NCBI GenBank assembly: GCA_037176725.1
Contig: JAZBRS010000026.1
Coordinates: forward strand, 97,199,501-97,263,500
Length of the DNA: 64,000 nucleotides
Source: Posidonia oceanica
Lineage: Eukaryota; Streptophyta; Magnoliopsida; Alismatales; Posidoniaceae
Reading direction: 5' to 3'
Numbering within the stretch: the stretch's first letter is position 1; each line of letters starts with the position of its first letter. Positions 58,465 to 64,000 of this stretch are shown piece by piece. The translations under genes and the position numbers were made by a program. The notes beneath the pieces were generated by a model. It was given only the letters and a program-made list of their open reading frames with translations, searched no databases and was not told where the DNA came from.

Positions 58465-59782
58465 ATACAAGACTCCGGCTTTCGCTTTCGCTTTGGCTCG
58501 CTCGCATTCTGTTTGGGATTTGCCTTCTTTGTTCGCCTTCGTGTTTCCTTTGCCTGTTTTGCTTACTCTTCTGTGCTGAATCCTAGCAAGTCGCCTTATG
58601 GCTACTCTGCTTAGATTTTGCACCTCCTTTGCCTTGGTTTTTGCTCTGTCTTGCTCTGCTTTATTTCTGTTGCTTGTTTACTTGCTTATTTCCTTGCTTC
58701 CGCTCTTATTTGCTTTACAGCTTACCTATCTTTACTTTCTTTATCCTGCTTACTTATTACTACTTTATTTCCTGTACAATGCATGTCTACATACTTGTTT
58801 GGCAACAATGCATGCTTTTTGAATGATGAATGCTTTCTTCTACACATTTGCTATGTCACTACACACGCACATGCTCTGTATATATGCCTTTTGACATGAT
58901 GAACGCTTTCCCTTCACTATCATGCTCACAAACACTCGCACATGCCATGCATTTGCCTTTTGCTCTGCTGTATGTTGTTGCTTGCCATGTTTGGTTGATT
59001 TTCTTCCCTTTTGCACATGCCATGCCTAGGATAGTAGAGACTGATTGCTTTTTCCTGTGGTTAATTAAAAATAGCAAGTAAAAATAAGATCTAAGGTTAA
59101 CTAGAGCCATCAACACACTTGCACCCTCTTGGAATTAATAAAATACGCAAGATAAAAGACTTTAATCATTTGCATGAAGCATCATATAGAGCATGCATCT
59201 TCTCATCTGAGTCCACCTATCAGTCTGCGAAGGATGGTTCCGATCTCTCACTCTGATGCTCTGGCATGGTGTGAGTCGGTCGGTCTGTCCCCCCTTGTCA
59301 GGGGTCGTGTCGGTGCTAGTGGAGGGTACTTCCTATGCTTAGGCGAGGTTGAGGCCACCAACGCACCACCCTGTTATTACCTGAGCTTTGGGCCGGGAGT
59401 TAGACAGGGAACCTTCTTTTCTGACCTGAGTCGGTGACCCGTACACTTGTGGATATCGGGAGTAGACTACCTGTTAGGAAACACTAGATTGGTGAGAGAG
59501 AGAGCATGCTAGAAAGCATACATGTCATTCATGTCATGACTTAGTGCATTTGCATCTCACCTTTTTGTTCCTAATCCCTGTTTCCTGTTGTGTCCTTAAC
59601 AGAGTTCAGTAAGCGATCTCCTTAGCTGGAGCCCGGGTTCCTCCCCTTGCTGACACCTCTACTGAGACACCTGTGCTCGACCATCTCTTTCTGAGCTACT
59701 CGCCCTCGCGAGCATAGCTCCTCGTAGAGCTCGTCTTTTTTCCGCTCGTCGCAGCCCCATTTTGACTCGCTCTCGGTCAGCA
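58465..59782 (+). other. Leader (5' untranslated region)
   Basis: T-rich, homologous to 16287-18066 but with one copy of the duplicated segment (about 59090-59480). This keeps an 87-codon open stretch from 59174 sharing NAPP..YLSFG with the left element. A pyrimidine tract followed by TTAACAG (59578-59602) resembles a 3' splice site. Confidence 0.6.
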
Positions 59783-61590
59783 ATGGCCCAGCACACCGTC
59801 GAATCCCCCATTACTCTTGCCTCAGAGGTGGTTTCCGCTCCGGCCCCTCCGACTCCCGTTTCTAACCTCTTTGAGCCCCCTGTGACGCTAGGATTTCCTC
59901 CTCTATCATCTAGGGTACCCCAGTTTGCTGTGGGACAGTGGCAGACGCTCGCTCCTCCTGATCCGGTCGCCGAGTCCATCTTGATGGCCACTTCTCGTAT
60001 TCCGGAGGCGCCTCTGACCTCACCTTCTCAGGGATTTGTCGCTTTTGACACCCCTTCTGCTGCCGCGGCGACTCTCGCCCTAGGACCCCAATCTCCCGGA
60101 CAGTCCGGATCTCTTGGCTCTGGCCCCTTGCCGGTACTACAATTCAGTGTTCTTACTGATGGGACGCCTGAAGAACAGTACCAGCATCTGATGGACACTA
60201 TCCAGCGGCTGCAGGGTATGGCTCTATCAGTCCGTCCTTCTTCCCTTCCTGTTGGTCCTGAGGTTCCTGTGCGGCCTGCTCTCGCACATCATGCATTGCA
60301 CTCTACACTTCCGCCTAGACCGTCGTCTCAACTGCTCACAGTTCCGGCGATGGGGGCACGTATCCCACCTCTTGCATCTACACCACACCACACACAGCAT
60401 GCACCTCCGCCACCTGGTGGCTAGTCATTTGGACTGGTGGGAGCACAGTATCTCGCAGGCCCGCCCCCCGGCATTGCACCGGTGCGGCAGCTGTTGCTCC
60501 AGCATTCTGCACCCACCGCACAGCATACCATCTATCCTCCCCCTTTGCATCAGGCTCAGAATTCCACATGCATCCCCCCTGCACTCCACCACAGCACGGG
60601 TATGCCGGCCATCACCTTGCGTCACCAAGCGATGTGATGGTAGATCCGGAGGAGCACCTCGGTGCGACCCAATCGGCATACGTGGCCCCTGCCCCTGCTG
60701 TCCCATCACCTGTGGCAGCCATTCCAGACCCCATCAATAACAGGATGGATGTTCTGGAGAAAGCACTACATCTAGTGCAGGGCACGGACCACCAGACCTA
60801 CCAGTTCCGAGACCTCTGCTGTTTCCCAAAGGCTGTACTCCCTCCAAAGTTCAAAATCCCGAACTTTGAGAAGTATGATGGTAGGGGTTGCCCCATAGCC
60901 CATCTGAAGGTGTACTGCGGTGATCTCGCTCAGCTCCAGGCTGACGAGAGGTTGCTGATCCGCCTGTTCCAAAAGAGTTTGTCCGGCCCAGCTCTCAAGT
61001 GGTTCACCTCGCTTGATATGGCTACAATCAAGACATGGAACGACCTAAGCCAGGCGTTCTTGGAACAGTATTCCTTCAACCTTGATCCAGTCCCAAAGCA
61101 CGTAGACCTCATCGCAACCAAGCAGAATCCGGGCGAGCTGTTCGGGGAGTACGTCGGCCACTGGCGTGCCCTGGCCTCTCAAGTTCGAGATAGGCCCTCT
61201 GACGAGGAGTCTATCGATATCATTATAAAAGGGGCACAGCCGTCCACCAGAGCTTTGCTTAGCATCCAACCTGTCACAACCTTCACTGCTTTGATCCGAG
61301 CTGGCACTCGCGTAGAGAGTTCGTTGCGGAGCGGCAACTTCCCCGCACTCTCTGTGCTTGCCAGGCAGGCGCCCGCCAGCAGTAACAGTAGCAGCAGCAA
61401 CGCCATCAACAACAACAACGGCGTCAACAACAATCGTCCCAAGAGAAAGGATCCGCCGAAGCCTGTTGTTGCGTACGTCGACTCCCCTGCTGCACCTGTT
61501 CGTCTGCCGTCCCGGCCTGCCCCTCCTCAGATCTATTACGCACCTGCACTTAGGGCACACCCCACACCACAGATCACTACCACCGCTTGA
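59783..61590 (+). pseudogene. gag: gag of right-hand Ogre-like element, three lesions
   Basis: The start ATG at 59783 aligns with 18067 of the left copy. The N-terminal Pro/Ser/Thr-rich part runs to a TAG at 60422, where the left copy has CAG. The frame then shifts in a six-C run at about 60573. From there it is open through the gag domain (about 60850-61290; ALKWFTSLDMATIKTWNDL core) and an Asn/Ser-rich linker (61375-61435). A TGA at 61588 follows, where the left copy has CGA. Both stops fit C-to-T change. The downstream frame is the same, so gag and protease form one translated unit apart from these lesions. Gag would form particles and package the RNA. Length and order agree with Tat/Ogre Gag. 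Confidence 0.9.
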
Positions 61591-64000
61591 CCGGTCTATC
61601 CTGCCGCATCGGTTCAGCAAGGACAATTCCAGAGGCCGAGACGGCCACCCGTTGAGAAGCGGAAGTTCGCCCCATTGGTAGAACCGCTCACCGCCGTCCT
61701 CCCGAAGGTTGCGTCGCTCCTGAAGTTTCCGGAGGTTCGCCCGCCACCAAACCCACTACCGCATTGGTTTAAGGCGAACCTTTTCTGCGATTTTCATCGA
61801 AGCGTCGGGCATTCGACTGATAATTGCTTCACTCTCCGGAACGCTATCCAGGATTTGATCGAATCGGGAACGATTGTGATCGACACGCACGAGGCGTCCA
61901 CTTCAACACCATCTCATGCATCTGCATCAGCATCTACCCCAGCTAATATTGTTCGCCGGCCCCTGCCAGAGCACTCCTATTCAGGAGGCGTAGGGACCTC
62001 AGGAATCCACTCCTTGTTTCCTTCTAGATCTCCCACACTTGTGGTAGATCCTTCCGAGCTTATCCATGATATCTCTACTCCTTTTCCAGTCTCTCTTTAT
62101 CTTGCAGTTGTCGCCGGTTCCGAGTCGGGCGTTCATATGATCCGACCGTGCACCAGGCCGGAGCGTTCTTCTGCACCAACCACCATGCTTTCCCAGGCCC
62201 AAGCCCCAGTACACCTGCTAGGTAACCCGCAGCCAGTATCCCCAATACATCTCCTAGCCAGACCCCAGCCAGGGTCTCCTGTGCACCTGCTAGCAAGACC
62301 TCAATCCCCACCTCGTTTGCCTTCCCAACAATCCTCTCATCCATGCCTTCCTCAGCCAATAGACACCCCTGTAGCCCCTCTCGTGCTCGCTGCACGTGCT
62401 CCCATGGTTGTTAACCTAACCCGGGATACCCATCACGTACCTTACAGCTACGCCACAGAAATGTGTGCGGAAGTGACGCGATCGGGGAGGGTCTACAAAC
62501 CCCCAGCACCAGTGGCTAGGCCTAGTCATCCAGAACCTGCAGCACCTCTTCCCTTAGTCCAGCCTACAACCCTAATACCTCCAGACCAACCTCTTGAATC
62601 CACCATAGCTGAACCTGTACCCAAGGCCACACTCCCTGCCACCAAGAAGGGCCAACCCAAGGCCGACATTACTTCCCAACTCAAAAAGGTTAAAGCCGAC
62701 ATATCCATTTGGGACCTGATACACACTTCTGCCGAGCATCGCGAGGCTTTCCTTCGCGTGTTCCAAGCCGCCCGTGTGTCCCAAACCATAGAACCTACCA
62801 CCTTGGAAAGCATGGCTGGAATGATCGCAGAACCCCAGGTCATCACTTTCACGAGTGATGAGTTGCCTCCGGCGGGGATTAATCATAACCAACCCTTGTT
62901 CGTCATGGTACAATTCAAGAACTTTCGCATTCCCCTTGCGCTGGTCGATAATGGGTCAGGCCTTAACGTCTGTCCCTTGCGAACAGCAACTAAGCTCAAA
63001 TTCAAGGCCGAGGACATTACTCCGGCTGTAAAGGGAATGACAGCTTTTGATAATACCCACCATGACGCTCTAGGGATTCTGATTATTCCTCTTATCATTG
63101 GTCCGGTCACATTCGATGTGGAATTCTACGTCGTCGACTTGGAGCCTAATTTCAACTTTCTGCTTGGGCGCCCTTGGCTCCACAAGCATCAGGTTATCCC
63201 CTCGACCCTCCATCGCATGATCAAGTTCCGCCGAGGTGACGATGTCATCGTTGTCATGGCAGAGAATTTTGAAAAGGAGCGGATCGAAGTGGTTTCCTCT
63301 GTCTCTTCGCGGACTGTCCCCTTTGACCCTGAACTCTCGAATGCTTTATATCACATTAATCGGTGCGAGTCGGTTAACTTTTTACCAGATCTTGAATGTG
63401 TCAACTCCTTGGCCGTTCACAACAACCCTTTTCAGATGGTCGAGAACGTTTGTCACAGGTGGGGCTACGTCAAGGGGACGCCGCTCGGGCGATACGGCCA
63501 GGGAATCGCTGAACCCATCACGGCGGAAGAACGAAGAGACAACGAGGGTCTTGGATATGACCCTCACGCTGATGAAGGCAAGCGCCCGCAAGCGAAGAAT
63601 CAACGAATGATCATACCCCGGAACCTAGCTAACTTCACAAGTGCGGGTATCCTGGGTTCAAGCGCCATTCAAGCTGTAGCGCCGTCGGAGCCATGCCAAA
63701 GCTCTCCGCCACCGGAAGAGGACTGGGTCTGCGTTGAGGACTACTACTCGGATGAGGGACAGTCTAGCACAGCAGGGGCAGTTCAGACTTGCAGCGAAAG
63801 CCAGCCCAATTCAACAGCACATCAGTCGGTTTGTCTGGCCTTTCCTTCCACAGTTCATAAAGCAGTAGATTTGGCAAAACCTTTGGCAGATTTGACAGTC
63901 TCTGATGTTCCCACAGTCTTGTCAGCATCACTAGTACCAACTTCAGCATCACCAATACCAACTCAGGCGCAGTCAGTCAGTCTGCCCGCAACCACTGTCG
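61591..64000 (+). CDS. Gag C-terminus plus aspartic protease, frame open to window edge
   Basis: In frame with gag, 803 codons without a stop up to 64000. In order: zinc-binding motif CDFHRSVGHSTDNC (about 61787-61828), a Pro-rich spacer with a diverged short repeat (62190-62310), ATG codons including 62404, a charged segment (62640-62760), and retropepsin. Its active site is LVDNGSGLNVCP (about 62941-62976), in which D-N-G-S replaces the usual D-T/S-G, as in other Tat/Athila proteases. The C-terminal motif is FNFLLGRPWLHKHQVIPS (about 63151-63204). A Gly-rich stretch GYVKGTPLGRYGQGIAEPI (63460-63520) resembles a G-patch. An acidic tail follows, leading toward reverse transcriptase outside the window. 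The protease would cut the polyprotein. The frame is not closed here, so any start or stop beyond is unknown. Confidence 0.85.

Larger units (their letters stand above)
52457..64000 (+). mobile_element. Ogre-like LTR retrotransposon, 5' half (continues beyond window)
   Basis: A 6.0 kb LTR, PBS, leader, gag and protease in order; reverse transcriptase and later parts lie outside. Gag is clearly homologous to the element at 12255-37675 but the LTR starts TGTTGACACCCC and is 2 kb longer, so they are related families. Confidence 0.9.

Overview
The window is repeat-only plant nuclear DNA; no host protein-coding, rRNA or tRNA gene was recognised. The evidence is the set of families: giant Ogre/Tat-type Ty3/gypsy LTR retrotransposons with 3-6 kb LTRs, a chromovirus-type (Tekay/Del-like) gypsy element primed by tRNA-iMet, a 3' fragment of a SIRE/Maximus-like Ty1/copia element, a plant L1-clade LINE carrying an RNase H domain, a tRNA-like SINE, and plant telomere-type CCCTAAA strings inside an LTR. 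This points to an angiosperm, probably a dicot with a large genome; the species cannot be read from the sequence.

Layout. 1-4725 is an Ogre-like LTR that starts outside the window. 4726-5936 is the minus-strand 3' end of a Tat-type element. A Tekay/Del-like element begins at 5937 (5' LTR 5937-8003, PBS 8007, gag 8135-9136, protease start 9324-9513). Its protease is split by a solo LTR (9514-12254 plus 37681-38027). That LTR is itself split by an Ogre-like element with complete boundaries (12255-37675, target duplication CCAAG on both sides), and the 3' LTR of this element is split by a LINE (28864-34077, target duplication CCACAACCATCC). The Tekay-like pol resumes at 38028 and breaks off at about 39660. 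39857 to about 46118 is the 3' half of a plus-strand Tat-type element (RNase H, second RNase H, integrase, polypurine tract, LTR). 46313-49298 is the 3' end of a copia element. 49299-52456 is an old gypsy LTR with a younger solo LTR of a related family inside it. 52457-64000 is the 5' half of a second Ogre-like element (6.0 kb LTR, PBS, leader, gag, protease), running off the right edge.

How the parts relate. The nest gives a relative chronology: minus-strand Tat, then Tekay-like, then the solo LTR, then the Ogre-like element, then the LINE. A SINE present at the same place in both LTRs of the Ogre-like element must have been carried in by it. That element has gag only: pol is absent and its 3' region is occupied by a 4.7 kb tandem array of 57/65-bp units. 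Nearly all coding remnants carry nonsense codons explicable by C-to-T or G-to-A change, as expected for long-methylated silenced elements. The best preserved frame is the gag-protease frame of the right-hand element, open from 61591 to the window edge.

Non-coding signals that stand out are a PBS copy inside the Ogre-like LTRs, a conserved roughly 55-bp block in all five of them, a 30-bp minisatellite shared by four of them, and dense short palindromes in four unrelated LTR families.
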